Shown piece by piece: positions 50,431 through 62,060 of a stretch of DNA of 64,000 nt. The notes under the pieces are model-generated. The model had not been told where the DNA came from, searched no databases, and saw nothing but the letters and a program-made list of their open reading frames with translations. Source of the stretch: Chrysomallon squamiferum (taxonomy: Eukaryota; Mollusca; Gastropoda; Neomphalida; Peltospiridae); contig CM022673.1 of assembly GCA_012295275.1 (NCBI GenBank), positions 16,948,310 through 17,012,309 on the forward strand, written 5' to 3'. How positions within the stretch are numbered: position 1 is the stretch's first letter; the number at the start of each line of letters is the position of its first letter. A program made the position numbers and the translations under genes.

Positions 50431-50971
50431 GTTGCAAAATATTTAACATGTCTATAGCAAATTTAGTAGTTGAGCAGAATAGCACTTAATTTTTATTTAG
50501 TATTAGAGTTTTCCTGAAGTGAGTCATGTGATAGGATCAAATCTCCTCAAAGACAGATCAGTGTCTTCATATCTCACAAAGCATTACAGGTCAATCCTTA
50601 GCCCATCAGCCAATTTCTGCTCAAGGCTGAGATCAAATAACGAGCAAAATATATATATAATAAATATATATATATATATATCTGAAAGATGTCTTGGTAG
50701 TTCTTTTCATAGAATTTATCATTATAAATTTTGTAATAGCATGACCTTAAAATGTGCTGAGCTTCAATTATAATATATAACCACAAATATAACTGTAAAA
50801 TTCTCTGTCTTTCAGTTCCTCCCTCTCTCCCTCTCTCTCTCTGACTCTAAAATGATTTTAACAAGTGGTCACAATTTGTTTGGCCATAGGATAAACAATT
50901 TTTAAATATTAATAATTATTCAGTTTCAATCATGTCAAGAGAAAATCATGCCATGTGTTGCTTTCCTCAAT

Positions 50972-51295
50972 TCAATTAACAGAAAACTTTATAATTATGA
51001 ATCTATCACCAGCCAGGAAACCACATATGACAGTTTTTAATTTAGGTGCCACTAGCAGTAACAGAAAACTGTCCAGCATGCTGCAATAATGAATGATCCT
51101 GTCATTCACTATTCCTAAGACAAGCAGTCTAACCACTGGACTATATCTCATTGTTTCACACAATGTTGGCAGATTTGACAATTAAAAACAATAATGAATG
51201 ATCCTGTCATTCACTATTCCTAAGACAAGCAGTCTAACCACTGGACTATATCTCATTGTTTCACACAATGTTGGCAGATTTGACAATTAAAAACA
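50972..51295 (-). mobile_element. minus-strand SINE with internal perfect 105-bp duplication
   Basis: On the minus strand ATAGTCCAGTGGTTAGACTG resembles a tRNA A-box region. ACAGGATCATTCATT follows, then a TGTGGTTTCCTGGCTGGTGA block typical of the same kind of tRNA-derived element. The plus-strand segment 51085-51189 is repeated base for base at 51190-51294, so the promoter-like head is present twice in tandem. The identity shows that the duplication is recent although the element is old. Confidence 0.55.
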
Positions 51296-52049
51296 GCCTG
51301 TTGAAGTGCTGCTGATTTAAACTGTTCTCATTTTCTTTGAAAATCACCCTTAAATACAAAACACATTTCTGAGTGGAGAAGTATTATCAGCTAAGTGCCT
51401 CCAATACAAACTCTAGAGTTGTTAGTAATTCATTTTTTATAAACATTGTTATAAGCAACAGCCGCGGCAAATATCAGTGATATGAGACCAGTCTGTGTTA
51501 ATTTATATTTTTAATTGGATAATTAGTTTAACAGCACAGATGTTTAATTAATATAGAACAACTTGATGAGAGCAGAAGTAATAAATAAATGAACAAATAT
51601 TTAATGATTTTTTCAACAGTAATAAATATGAAACATGTGGCATTCATATAACCTCATGTAAGAAATGAAACCTGCTGCCAAGTTTTTCATGAGATGCTGT
51701 TTTTAACAGCTTAGCACAGACAGGATAGTACATACAATGACCTTTGACGAACTATGTGAAATAGCCAGTGTTCAGCTTGTAATCCAAGAGGCTGTGATTT
51801 AATGTCAAAACTGGACACAAATTCCTGACACATTTCACAATCACATATTTTTAATAAAGTTAAACAAGCAAAGGTTGGTCTTGATGAATTATAACAAATA
51901 CAACAATCCTTTTGTAATAAATAAAATGTATTTATATTCATTCTATACCATATTTTACTAAGAAATAATTGACAAGTCACTTGTAACTAAGCAAAATGTA
52001 TTACATTTATTAGTTTGTACCATTTGAAAGTAAAAAAGTACAATAATTG

Positions 52050-52345
52050 TAACTTATTATGGTATACACAATGTATTTATGTGATTATATACAGAATGTA
52101 TTAACTTGATGTTTTGCAGAATGTATTTACTTGGTGGTAAAGAGAATGTATTTATTCTGTAGTATATACAATGCATTTACTTGATGCTACACTGAATGTA
52201 TTTATTTGATGGATACATAATGTATTTACTTGATGATATAAAAAATGTATTTATTTGATGGTGTACTCATTATATTTACTTTATGAAATACAAATGTATT
52301 TACTCCAAAGTATACAGAATATATTTACTTGAAGATATAAACAAT
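52050..52345. repeat. degenerate minisatellite of about 28-30 bp
   Basis: GAATGTATTTACTTGATGGT and variants recur about ten times, separated by ATATACA-like spacers. Copies are heavily diverged. Confidence 0.8.
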
Positions 52346-52587
52346 ATAGGTAAAGTTATCACATTAAGCTAACATAATTTTAAGTAAAAGAATAAAAACA
52401 GTATAATTACATTTACATTATATACTTTTTAATAAATACCATCAGTTTCTCATTTTAAGATTAAAATAATTTCTTTTTACTGATGTTTTGAGTGCATCTT
52501 CTAATTACAGGTAATTGTATATGCTTTGTTTTCGTTTAATAATTCACTAGGTAGAGTTTAAAACCACACAAAAATACATTAACCAGG

Positions 52588-53135
52588 GGAAAAAAAAAAA
52601 AAAAAAAATAAAAAAAAAAAAAAAAAGAAAGGAACCCCCCCTCAAATTAGCTAGGTAATAAATACTAAAAAAGAAGAAAGAAAAGAAAAATGTTATTAGG
52701 TAGATGAAACATATCCAAAAAAAACCTATGTTCTAGGAAAAAGTGAACCAATGTAAAAGTTAACAGAGTATAAAGGTAATTTCATAGGTAATATAAACAT
52801 GAAACAAAATGTAATTCAGGTTAAATAATTTTTAAAAAGATAAAGTTTTCACAAAATAAATAAAACATAATTATTATAGTAAAATAAATAAAATATAATT
52901 ATTTAAATAAAATGAAAAACAAATTAACCATAAAAAAAAAAAAAAAAAATTGTAATTAATAAGATAAAAAAAAAATTAAATTAAATTAAAAAAAGAAAAA
53001 ACAAGTTATAAAGAGTATATCATTTGATTAAACAGGAATTTTTTTTTTTTAAAAATTAAAATTAAAAAATAAAATATAAAAAATATAAATAGGCAGGTAC
53101 AATAAACAAACAAATATATATATATATATATATAT
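52588..53135. repeat. A-rich low-complexity block
   Basis: Poly-A with single interruptions at 52589-52626, poly-A at 52933-52949, poly-T at 53039-53050 and (TA)n at 53114-53134. Confidence 0.9.
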
Positions 53136-53237
53136 TTACATACATATATTTCCAAGCAAAACAATTATATTTAATAAAACTAATAATTCAGGTGTGATAA
53201 AATAAAAAATAAAAGATACATAAAAACAAAATCTTAC

Positions 53238-53298
53238 CCATAATACATCTTGAACTTCATCAGCACAGATCTGGTACGACATTGTACCATCATGGTAC
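53238..53298 (-). CDS. weak exon candidate, 61 nt
   Basis: The minus strand shows an acceptor TACTCCTCACAG and a strong donor TTATGG followed by GTAAGATT. The 61 nt read YHDGTMSYQICADEVQDVLW after one leading nucleotide, so the exon would start with a split codon and end in phase 0. This does not fit between the 57-nt and 180-nt exons in their preferred frame, because the 57-nt exon ends in phase 0. It would fit only if the 57-nt exon were read in its second open frame. It could be an exon of an alternative transcript, a poison exon or chance. The flanking sequence is A+T-rich and contains no other coding signal. Confidence 0.2.
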
Positions 53299-53903
53299 CT
53301 GTGAGGAGTACCATAATTCATTCTGTTATATTCCATGAACCTAAACCATGTACACCTGATAGGAAACCCGCTGAATAACTTCCAACTGACCAAACCTGGA
53401 TATATCACCTTTCTTCTGAATGAAGCACTAACTATTTAGATATGAATCATCCACACGATCATGGCTGCTAAAAACTAAACACTGACAGATCAAGAACTTT
53501 TTTTTTTCAGTAACAAAAAAATGAAGAAGAAGAAACTAGTTTTAAAAAAATGGTGAAGATTTTAAGAAGTACAGTTGCTGAGACTACATACTAAAGTTGG
53601 TGAGAGACACCAAGGAAAAAGGCAGCACATCCCACCAGTGACCTGACCAGTTTGTGGAATTTTCTTCTGGTACGGCTCAGAAGGTGATAAACTCCCATTC
53701 TGTTTACCACATGTAGAATACCAGGCTCTGTGAGTAGGAAACTACACACACCGGCATGAAAGGGAAAGGTGTGCAGTATGTCCCATGGCACGGTTGCCAA
53801 GATACCAAACAGTTATAGCACTGAATATTAAAATCATTATCTGCACAGACAATTTGAAACAGTTACTATTACTTGTATTAAATGTGTTTTGTATGTCTAT
53901 GTG

Positions 53904-54009
<106 letters not shown>

Positions 54010-54599
54010 TAGAAAGTGAGAGTGTGGGACTGATAATGAAATAGAAAGAAAGACAGGTGTGAAAGAAAAATAAGGGTAAAGATTAATATTAAAAAAAGGC
54101 TCTGTAATAAAAGCAATATGAATTGATACCACTATTGGATTATTAGAAACTAACAACAAATGCTATTACATTGTCTGCTGAATAATATATATAATAGTCA
54201 GTAATAAATGATACAACATGAAGTAAAAGGTTTAATTAAACAAGTGCTTTAACATCTGCTTTCTTAAATATGGTGGTTTTAAAAAGTATATTTATAACAT
54301 TCTGAGCAAGGCATTTTCTTTTAACACATATTTTCTTGAAATGATAAAATTTTAAAGAGATTTATTTTAAAACCTATTCCTGTCCACCCACACAATGTGA
54401 ATAATTTTCTTTGGAATGTAAAAGTTACTCACAGATTTTAAGTGGGTAACAAATAAGGTTTCTATTTTTGTTATCTAAGTGTGTATAATACAACTGATAT
54501 CGAACCTGTGGCATAATAAAGTACTCAATGCATTTTTTTTACCCATTCTTTTTATCAGAAAGTGTATATTTCTTCTGGCACTACATATACTATACTTTA

Positions 54600-54880
54600 T
54601 GTAATGAATGAATTCTTGAAAGCAGTCTGTCACACCCAGAAATAGAAGCAGTTAGTACGACGAGTGTGTTAAAAGACGTGTGTATCACATGCTTATTTTG
54701 GAGTCTTTCAAGAGCAATAAACTGAAAGTATTCCTGCACTTCCTGGCTCTATTATTAGCCGTTAGTATGAGAGAGAAGATGAGCCAGTTTCACAAACCTA
54801 CTTTCTCCATCAGTTCCTGTTAGCATCACACCCGGACAGTCTAAAAATAGACTGTAGAACAGAACCTGGAGGGGGGTGAA
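54600..54880. other. complex unique segment with a consensus MEF2 site
   Basis: Non-repetitive sequence containing CTAAAAATAG (54841-54850), an exact match to the MEF2 consensus. It also holds a CACTTCCTGG ETS-like site and CTATTATTAGCCGTTAG. Possible enhancer. No open exon. Confidence 0.3.
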
Positions 54881-54974
54881 ATAATAGGAAGCAAGTGGTA
54901 TTAGTAATTGAAATTACTGTGCAAAAGAAGTAATGCCAGAGGATTTAAATAGATATACATAATTATGGTGTACA

Positions 54975-55205
54975 TCAGTGGAGGTGTAACTGATTGAGAT
55001 GTAAATAATACAAAATGCTCAAGATACAAATAATGGAAACTACTGGAGCAGTAAATAAAGAAAAACGATATAATTATAGATAATGTTAATTAATGGAGAT
55101 GTGGAAATTACTGGAGATACAAACAATGGAAACTGAGAGAGAGATACAAGTAGTGGAAATTGATAGAGATATAAATTAATAATGGAAACTACTGGAATCA
55201 AAACA
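54975..55205. repeat. degenerate tandem of GGAGAT...AATGGAAACTACT units
   Basis: Loose copies of GAGATACAAATAATGGAAAC with variable spacing, about six in all. Confidence 0.55.
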
Positions 55206-55874
55206 TAAAGATTAAACAAAAATATAAAAGAAATACAAGAAAAGAGTTAAAATACAATACATATTTTAAATAACTTATCACCAAAGTAAATATAGAAAAC
55301 ATAAAACATAATTTTCTAAAAAGTTATTCAAATTAACATCAGATCAATTCAAACAAGAATTTACTGGTATCTTTTTATTTATCAGTGTGTCTGTAAATAA
55401 ACTTTAGTTTCACATTTCTCTAGATTAAATATCACAGTTATTTAACTGTTGGTGGTTAATTAATGACACATGACACAAATCACACATTATCTATCTTTCT
55501 CTGGATTAAATTTCACAATGAATTGTTGTCTCTATTAATTAACATAAAAGAAAATGTTCTTTCCCCTAATCTGACTCTACTCAATGTGATCTTAATTTTT
55601 AATTTCAAACCTTATTTATTTGGTTTTACACTGAACTGTATTTAACATAAATTAATATTTTAAATGTTGAGCACAAGAAAAGAAAAAAAAAAAAAAAACT
55701 TTAGAACATGTTTTTGGTTTCATGTATGTATGTATGTATGAATGTATATGTATGAAAATTTATGTATATGTATAGTTAAATATGTATATATGTGTGTATG
55801 TGTACACATACGTATGTATAATTATAAAGAGATAGTGAACATTTTTATGAATTAATTTTCTAATTTTTTAAATT

Positions 55875-55930
55875 CTGTTTTTAGTTGCCTTTTTTTTATA
55901 TATATATATATATATATTTTTTTTTTTTAA
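55875..55930. repeat. (TA)n between T runs
   Basis: About ten TA units between poly-T stretches, immediately before the 17-bp satellite. Confidence 0.9.
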
Positions 55931-55964
55931 TCAAGGCAGATGTTAATTATCCTGAAACAAGTGA

Positions 55965-57312
55965 GACACTGAGTCTGAACACATTGAGGGTCTGAACACA
56001 TCGAGAGTCTGAACTCTCTCAGTCTAAACACACTGAGAGTCTGAACTCACTCAGAATCTGAACACACTGAGAGTCTGAAATCACTGAGAGTCTGAACTCA
56101 CTGAGAGTCTTAACACACGGAGCGTCTGAACACACTGAGAGATTGAACTCACTGATAGTATGAAGAACATACTAAGAGTCTCAACTCACTGATAGTCTAA
56201 ACACATCAAGAGTCTGAACTCACTCAGAGTCTAAACTCACTGAGTCTGAACTCACTGAGAGTCTGAACACACTGAGTGTCTGAACACACTGAGAGTCTGA
56301 ACTCACTGATAGTATGAACATACTAAGAGTCTCAACACACTGATAGTCTAAACACATCAAGAGTCTGAACATACTGAGAGTCTGATCACAACCGAGAGTC
56401 TGAACTCACTGACAGTATGAACATACTAAGAGTCTGAACTCACTGACAGATAGTGAATCTGAACAGACTAACAAGCGTCTGAACACACTGAGAGTCTGAA
56501 CTCACTGATAGTATGAACATACTAAGAGTCTCAACTCACTGATAGTCTAAACACATCCAGAGTCTGAACTCACTGAGAGTCTGAACTCACTGACAGTATG
56601 AACATACTAAGAGTCTGAACTCACTGAGAGTCTAAACACATCAAGAGTCTGAACATACTGAGAGTCTGATCACAACCGAGAGTCTGAACTCACTGACAGT
56701 ATGAACATACTAAGAGTCTGAACTCATTGACAGTCTGAACACAATGAGTGTCTGAACTCACTGAGAGTCTGAACACACCGAGAGTCTGAACTCACTGAGA
56801 GTCTGAACACACTGAGAGTCTGAACTCACTGACAATATGAACATACTAAGAGTCTGAACTGACTGACAATCTGAACACACTGAGTCTGAACATGAGAGTC
56901 TGAACTCACGGAGAGTCTGAACTCACTCAGAGTCTGAAATCACTGACAGTATGAACATACTATGACTCTGAACACACTGAGAGTCTAAACACATCAAGAG
57001 TCTGAACTCACTGACAGTATGAACATACTAAGAGTCTGAACTCACTGACAGTCTGAACACACTGAGAGCTGAACTCACTGACAGTATGAACATACTAAGA
57101 GTCTGAACTCACTGACAGTCTGAACACACAGAGTCTGAACTCACTGACAGTATGAACATACTAAGAGTCTGAACACACTGACAGTCTGAACTCACTCAGT
57201 CTGAAATCACTGACAGTATGAACATACTATGACTCTGAACACACTGACAGTCTGAACACACCGAGAGTCTGAACTCACTGACAGTCTGAATTCACTGAGA
57301 GTCTGAACACAT
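55965..57312. repeat. 1.35-kb satellite array of a 17-bp unit
   Basis: The unit GAGTCTGAACTCACTGA (with ACACACTGA, CAGTATGAACATACTAA and other variants) repeats about 75-80 times. Type-A units (GTCTGAACTCACTGA) and type-B units (AGTATGAACATACTA) alternate in places, giving 34-bp and longer higher-order repeats, notably between 56380 and 57240. The 17-bp length shifts frame each copy, so it does not encode a repeat protein. The best-ordered part is central and both edges are decayed. Confidence 0.95.
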
Positions 57313-57879
57313 TTATGCAGCTGGGCCAATTGGAATTCTAAAGTGGTTGTGAAACCAACATTACACCTGCCACACTTTTTTAGTGCACTGAGGAAACCAA
57401 CAAATACTTTCTTATAGAAATGTAAAAAAATAAAAAATTAAAAAAAATCTTAAAAATAAACTTTTGTACCAGTAACATTGACAAACTTGTTTTTCCTTGT
57501 TAATTAAATCTGGCCTTCAAAGAACATTTAAATGTATTTATACATTTTAATTTTAAATTTAAAAAAAAAATAAAAATAAAAATTACAGACAGTTTGATAA
57601 TGTCAGTTATAATGAGAGAGAGAAAAAAAATTAAAAATAAAGAATAAAAAAGGCAACACAGAACAGACTGCTGAAATTAAATTGGTTTAAAATAGCCATA
57701 TCAGAACAGCTATTTTAAGAAAAGGGAGATAATTCATTACCTTCTGACACCTAATTTGTCAAAATGAAATCTCTTGAAAACAGACATATTTACATGCAAT
57801 ATCAACAGAATCTGTTAAAGGGAGTCATTCAGTAAGATGTCAAAATAATAAAATGACTGAATTATTCATGATGATAATA

Positions 57880-58120
57880 AAATTTCTCAGTGGTTAGGGC
57901 ACTCGAGTAAATAATCACTAGTGTTCCTGATAGGCCATTTCCTATTCCAGCCAGAGGCTCAAGATAGATATATCAAAGGCCATGCTATGTGCTTTCCTGA
58001 TTAAGACAGGCAGAACCTAAAGAAGCTATATGAAAAATGGTGATAGCAGGTTTTCATTCCATATCATCATTTTATGAAAACCTAGCAACATCACCAATAA
58101 ATAAAATATCTAAATTTAAT
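57880..58120 (+). mobile_element. tRNA-derived SINE, best recognisable copy
   Basis: CTCAGTGGTTAGGGCACTCG resembles a tRNA A-box. It is followed by TAGGCCATTTCCTATTCCAG, ATATATCAAAGGCCATGCTA, GTGCTTTCCTG, a GGTGATAGCAGGTTTTC block and CACCAATAAATAAAATATC. All are in the order of the mollusc SINE consensus as I remember it. Part of the tRNA-related head between the boxes seems deleted. Confidence 0.7.
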
Positions 58121-58213
58121 TTACATATGTATATGTGCATATATGTTTGTGTGTGTGTAAACATTGCAAAAACAAACACTTATTAGAATATTTAATGTAA
58201 ATAATAAAATGGT

Positions 58214-58216
<3 letters not shown>

Positions 58217-58254
<38 letters not shown>
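58217..58254. repeat. (TA)n microsatellite
   Basis: About 19 AT units. Confidence 0.97.
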
Positions 58255-58257
<3 letters not shown>

Positions 58258-58499
58258 TAAATTTATATTCATCATATTTCCTTTAAACACTCAAACCAAA
58301 TAAAACATTATAGTTAATACACCTCTGGAATATATAATGATATTTAACTGCATCAATAAACATTACCATCTCATAATCACCATAATAGAGTTCTTCCATT
58401 GATTTGATATAATAATCCTTCTCCACTTAAAAAGAAACAACCTGGTTTGTTTACACTGTTATAATAAAAATAATAAATGAAAACCTGTTTGTTAATCTG

Positions 58500-58960
58500 A
58501 GAGATTTAAAGAAGTCAGGGACATGGTGGATTGGATTACAGCTTGAAATCACTTCATTGTATTCATGCAGTGGGATGCTACTGATCTGCATTTAAAGACT
58601 GGACTGGACAATGACCTTTTTGCATAAATTACTTTCACTTATAACTGTTGTGTTAAATAATACACAGCAAGTATGGACAAACATAAAGCCAGCTAATAAT
58701 GGCCTTGATATGTCTGTCCTTTGAAATACCCCATGAATAGTTTATCAGACGCCATTTTTCTGCAGTCTGTTGAAAGAGAATTTACCCATTTTGGGGGTCA
58801 TTTTTGTTTTTCCTGGTAAAAGATTTTATTTTTATTGCTAAAAACAGCTGGATGTAATAAATGTCAAATATGCCAGAATTACTCTATAAGATTTCCATCA
58901 ACAGAGGAGGAGGCAATTGAGTATGATAATTTAAAACTAAGATATGCAATACTGATATCT
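58500..58960. other. 460-bp complex island, strong conserved-element candidate
   Basis: The longest repeat-free complex stretch in the window. It contains ATTGGATTACAGCTTG (bicoid/Otx-like GGATTA), a TGACCTTT nuclear-receptor half-site at about 58612, an octamer-like TTTGCATAAATTAC, and CAGCTAATAATGGCC. It also holds CTTTGAAATACCCCATG and GGAGGAGGCAATTGAG. All six frames are broken by stops. It lies about 1.3-1.7 kb downstream, in transcript sense, of the 57-nt exon and could be an intronic enhancer. Conservation is not tested. Confidence 0.45.
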
Positions 58961-59029
58961 GTATCTATTAAAATATAAATTATCTTTTACATAAATAAAC
59001 AGACATGCCTTTTATTCTGAAGCACTCAT

Positions 59030-59245
59030 TCCTCACTTTAATGGTCATTCATCTGCAATTTAGCCAATTTCTCACAGACTGTTATTAAAAATCATGGTGT
59101 ATGTTTTCCTGCCTAAGCAAATGAAAAAATGTACTGGGTTTCTTGGAAATCTAATTACCAAATGTTAAGCATACAATAACTGATGACAAATAAAAAAATA
59201 GATGTGCTGTTGTACTGAACTTCAACACTACAAACTGTTTGGTAC
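59030..59245 (+). mobile_element. tRNA-derived SINE, 3' part of a decayed copy
   Basis: ATCATGGTGTATGTTTTCCT, then AAATGTACTGGGTTTCTTGG, ATTACCAAATGTTAAGCATA and AATAGATGTGCTGTTGT match the body and 3' end of the same mollusc SINE type (GGTATGTGCTATCCTG, TAGCGGGTTTCCTC, ATTACCAAATGTTTGACATC, CAATGTGCTCTAGTG). Confidence 0.65.
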
Positions 59246-60144
59246 AGTATGTATTAGTACCAGTGTGAGATAACTAGGATATTGCACAGTCAGCACCATG
59301 CCACATTGGTTATTATTCACCATGTATGGTTCACAATACCAAAGATCTGATAGTTGATCTAGAAGAGGATGCTTTCTTTACTTCTTCATGAAAGTGCTAA
59401 TGACCTGGTTACAGACAGGTAAACAAATAAAAATATACCTGTAAACACAACCTGATCCAGTAAATATTTGTGGAGACAAAACTGAATGTTTGGTTTCATA
59501 ACATTAATAAAAGTTTGCCAACAGAAGTCAGTATGACTTGACTTCCAGTAAGAAGATTAAACCCCATTGTGTTAAAATCAGCTCAAAGACTGATTTGTGT
59601 TTCATGGTAGTTGTGTGTCTCCAGTAAACAGAAACTGAGAGGATGGAAATGTCTTTGAACAAACAGGAATATGTTTACTGAAACATCTGATGAAAGTGTA
59701 TTAAAAATTCATGAGAAACACAGAACAGTAAACAAATAGTATGTGCCAAAATTTAACATTATCAAACATAATAACATGAAAATTATTGCTTGTTACAAGG
59801 TTCTATTTTGTTAAACAGGTAAGAAGAAAGAAAGAAAGAAACATAAATATTACCTGAAATCGTCATAATAATATCTTAAAGTGTGCATGTGGTGGACTAA
59901 TAAATGGTCAAATAAAATCCATTATACTTTCAAGTTATTATTTCTAAGTTACAAATTTTGAGAGAATACATTAAGGACTGACAAACAGATATGCTGGTGA
60001 GGTATGATGTCTAAGGTAGTCAAACAGATACAGAACTATGTGTCTAAAAATAAATACAAACATACAGACATCAAATTAGATAAACTGATGGATAAATGAT
60101 GGATAAATAATGAATAAATTTTTTTTTATAAATAATAATAAATA

Positions 60145-60176
60145 AAGAAATAAAGAAATAAATAAATAAAGAAATA

Positions 60177-60208
<32 letters not shown>

Positions 60209-60210
60209 AA
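60145..60210. repeat. (AAAG)n/(AAAT)n tract next to the exon donor
   Basis: Ends about 15 bp from the exon donor at 60226. In the minus-strand transcript it reads as a UUUC-rich polypyrimidine tract directly downstream of the 5' splice site, the position where PTB- and TIA1-type proteins act. Confidence 0.95.
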
Positions 60211-60226
60211 TTATTCAAGTTCTCAC

Positions 60227-60283
60227 CTGCTCTTGCTTGGATGGGGCAACAGTAGCTGATTTTTTTCCAGTGGACACTTCAGT
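60227..60283 (-). CDS. internal coding exon, 57 nt, unidentified long-intron gene
   Basis: On the minus strand a T-rich tract ending TTTTTCAG precedes the exon, and the exon ends CAG followed by GTGAGA, so both splice sites are close to consensus. The 57 nt are open in the frame giving TEVSTGKKSATVAPSKQEQ (19 residues), phase 0 at both ends, and this joins in frame to the exon at 38903-39082. A second frame is also open; the third has an early stop. The peptide is polar and lysine/serine-rich, like disordered sequence, and carries no domain I recognise. Its length is a multiple of three, so skipping it would keep the frame. In the transcript it is preceded by a long UG-rich tract (60331-60480 in plus coordinates) and followed within about 15 nt by UUUC repeats (60145-60210), an arrangement typical of regulated exons. 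No function is assigned. Confidence 0.6.
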
Positions 60284-60329
60284 CTGAAAAATTAAAAATT
60301 AAATTATTCATATATTAATACCACTATTA

Positions 60330-60330
<1 letters not shown>

Positions 60331-60389
<59 letters not shown>

Positions 60390-60480
60390 CACTCACATAC
60401 ACACACAAACTATATATATATAAACACACACACACACACACACAAACTATATATATATATACACACACACATACACACTA
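60331..60480. repeat. (CA)n with (TA)n interruptions, UG-rich in the transcript
   Basis: About 25 CA units at 60331-60380, then CTCA variants and two further CA blocks separated by ATATATATA. On the minus-strand transcript this is a UG-rich tract ending about 45 nt before the 3' splice site of the 57-nt exon. Confidence 0.97.
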
Positions 60481-60489
60481 AGAAAAACT

Positions 60490-61860
60490 ACATAAATTAA
60501 TAAACTGTAAAATGAAATCACAAGTAACAGATTTTTTAAAATTATTATTTTATAACAGTGTGAACCAGTGTTACTAAAAGATTATAGTACATTTTTATTT
60601 TGCCACATCAAACAGTCTCTGTTAACTGTTACAAAATACAGTCTCAGCCCTCTTTCCCACTGTACTCAGTTAACATACAGACATACAGCTGAATCAATAT
60701 CAATATGCTTCACATAGGATTGATAAAATATGTAAATGCAAAAAGTACATGGTATATCAAACACTCAGGTTGGCTGTAACTGGGACATGTCATTGATACT
60801 ACACCCATGATATAACCTTAAAGACACAGGATAAGCACAACAGATAAAACAAATATATTTCTAGTTATAAATTCCATTAGGCTCACTGAACTTATTTGAT
60901 ATAAATAAACACTTTAGACTGGTAGAAAATAAGTGTAAAATTCCTCCAATAAATAAAACAGACACAACAAAATTAAGACAAATGTTTTTCTTCACCAGTT
61001 TATTTGACCTTGAAAAGTTTAGGAAATTTATGACCTGGTACTCTGAGGTTTAACAAAGTTATTAAAAGATCAATGGATACTGGATAACTCTACTGGTAAC
61101 AAATAACCATTATTCATGTTCTGGAATTCTTTTATTCTCATCATTCTAGAATTACAGTACTAAATGTGGTTCTAGATTATTTAAATGTTTAATCTCTGCA
61201 ATTTCTGACCAGTCTAGACTTACAAGAGGTTGTTTGGACACCTTATCTGATCAGTGCCTGTGAAATACTAGAAGTATATTACAGTGTACTGTAATAATAT
61301 CAACTAGTTAAAACATTAATGAGGAATACTAAGGTTTGCCATAAGCTTTGAACTGGCATATTTCAGTCATTCATGTTAAAACAAACTATCTCTATAAATA
61401 CTATTTAACAAATTAATATAATGGTAATATTTTTACTTTTTAAATTATTTTAAGAAAATATTGTAGTTTCTTTTGACTATATAGGACATTATTTTATGAT
61501 ATTTCATTATTCATAACTTCTCGTGGTCAAAGTATTTTCAAAACAATATCACCATAAATCAAGGAAATGATTAAAAAAGAAAAAGAAAAAAGTGGGACCC
61601 AATTTGTGTAGCTATGGTGTGCTGTTTGTAAAGACTTTTAAACTGCAGTAGAGTTCCTCTTAAGTGCAGCAACTCAAAGCCAGGGAAATGTTTTTTATTT
61701 GTATTCTTAGATTCAAAGTACTCTTTTTATTCCTTTTAATGACTGTTTTTCTTTCATAACTACAAGCAGAAAAAAAAGTAATAAATAAATAAATATAATA
61801 AAAAGAAAATTAAAAATTAAAACAAACAAACAAACGAAAAAACAAAACAAAAACATTATG
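60490..61860. other. intron-like stretch
   Basis: Ordinary A+T-rich sequence. 61590-61690 is slightly more complex (CTATGGTGTGCTGTTTG). No exon or element could be supported. Confidence 0.45.
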
Positions 61861-61869
61861 AACAATTCA

Positions 61870-62060
61870 GTTGTCAGTGTTAATCTTCACCTGTTGCTCT
61901 GAGCTGGGAAATGTAAGCTCTGGGAAACAATGTGGATTCTGCACATTTAAAGAGTCAGCATTGAGTTTCCCTACTTTGTAAAACGAAGCCTTTCTTATCT
62001 ACTCAAACATGTCAGTCACACCAGCTGTTGGAAATATTCACAACTTAACTACATGAGGTG
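61870..62060. other. complex unique segment, possible regulatory element
   Basis: CACCTGTTGCTCTGAGC (with a CACCTG E-box), TCTGGGAAACAATGTGG and CAGTCACACCAGCTGTTGG occur in repeat-free sequence. No coding frame with splice sites. Confidence 0.3.

Noticed and set aside
54405-54430. TGGAATGTAAAAGTTACTC, similar to the 5' end of the conserved microRNA miR-1
   Set aside because: The match stops after the seed region and no complementary arm able to form a precursor hairpin lies on either side.
59800-59830. Plus-strand TTGTTAAACAG abutting GTAAGA
   Set aside because: Opposite strand to the gene and a weak pyrimidine tract.
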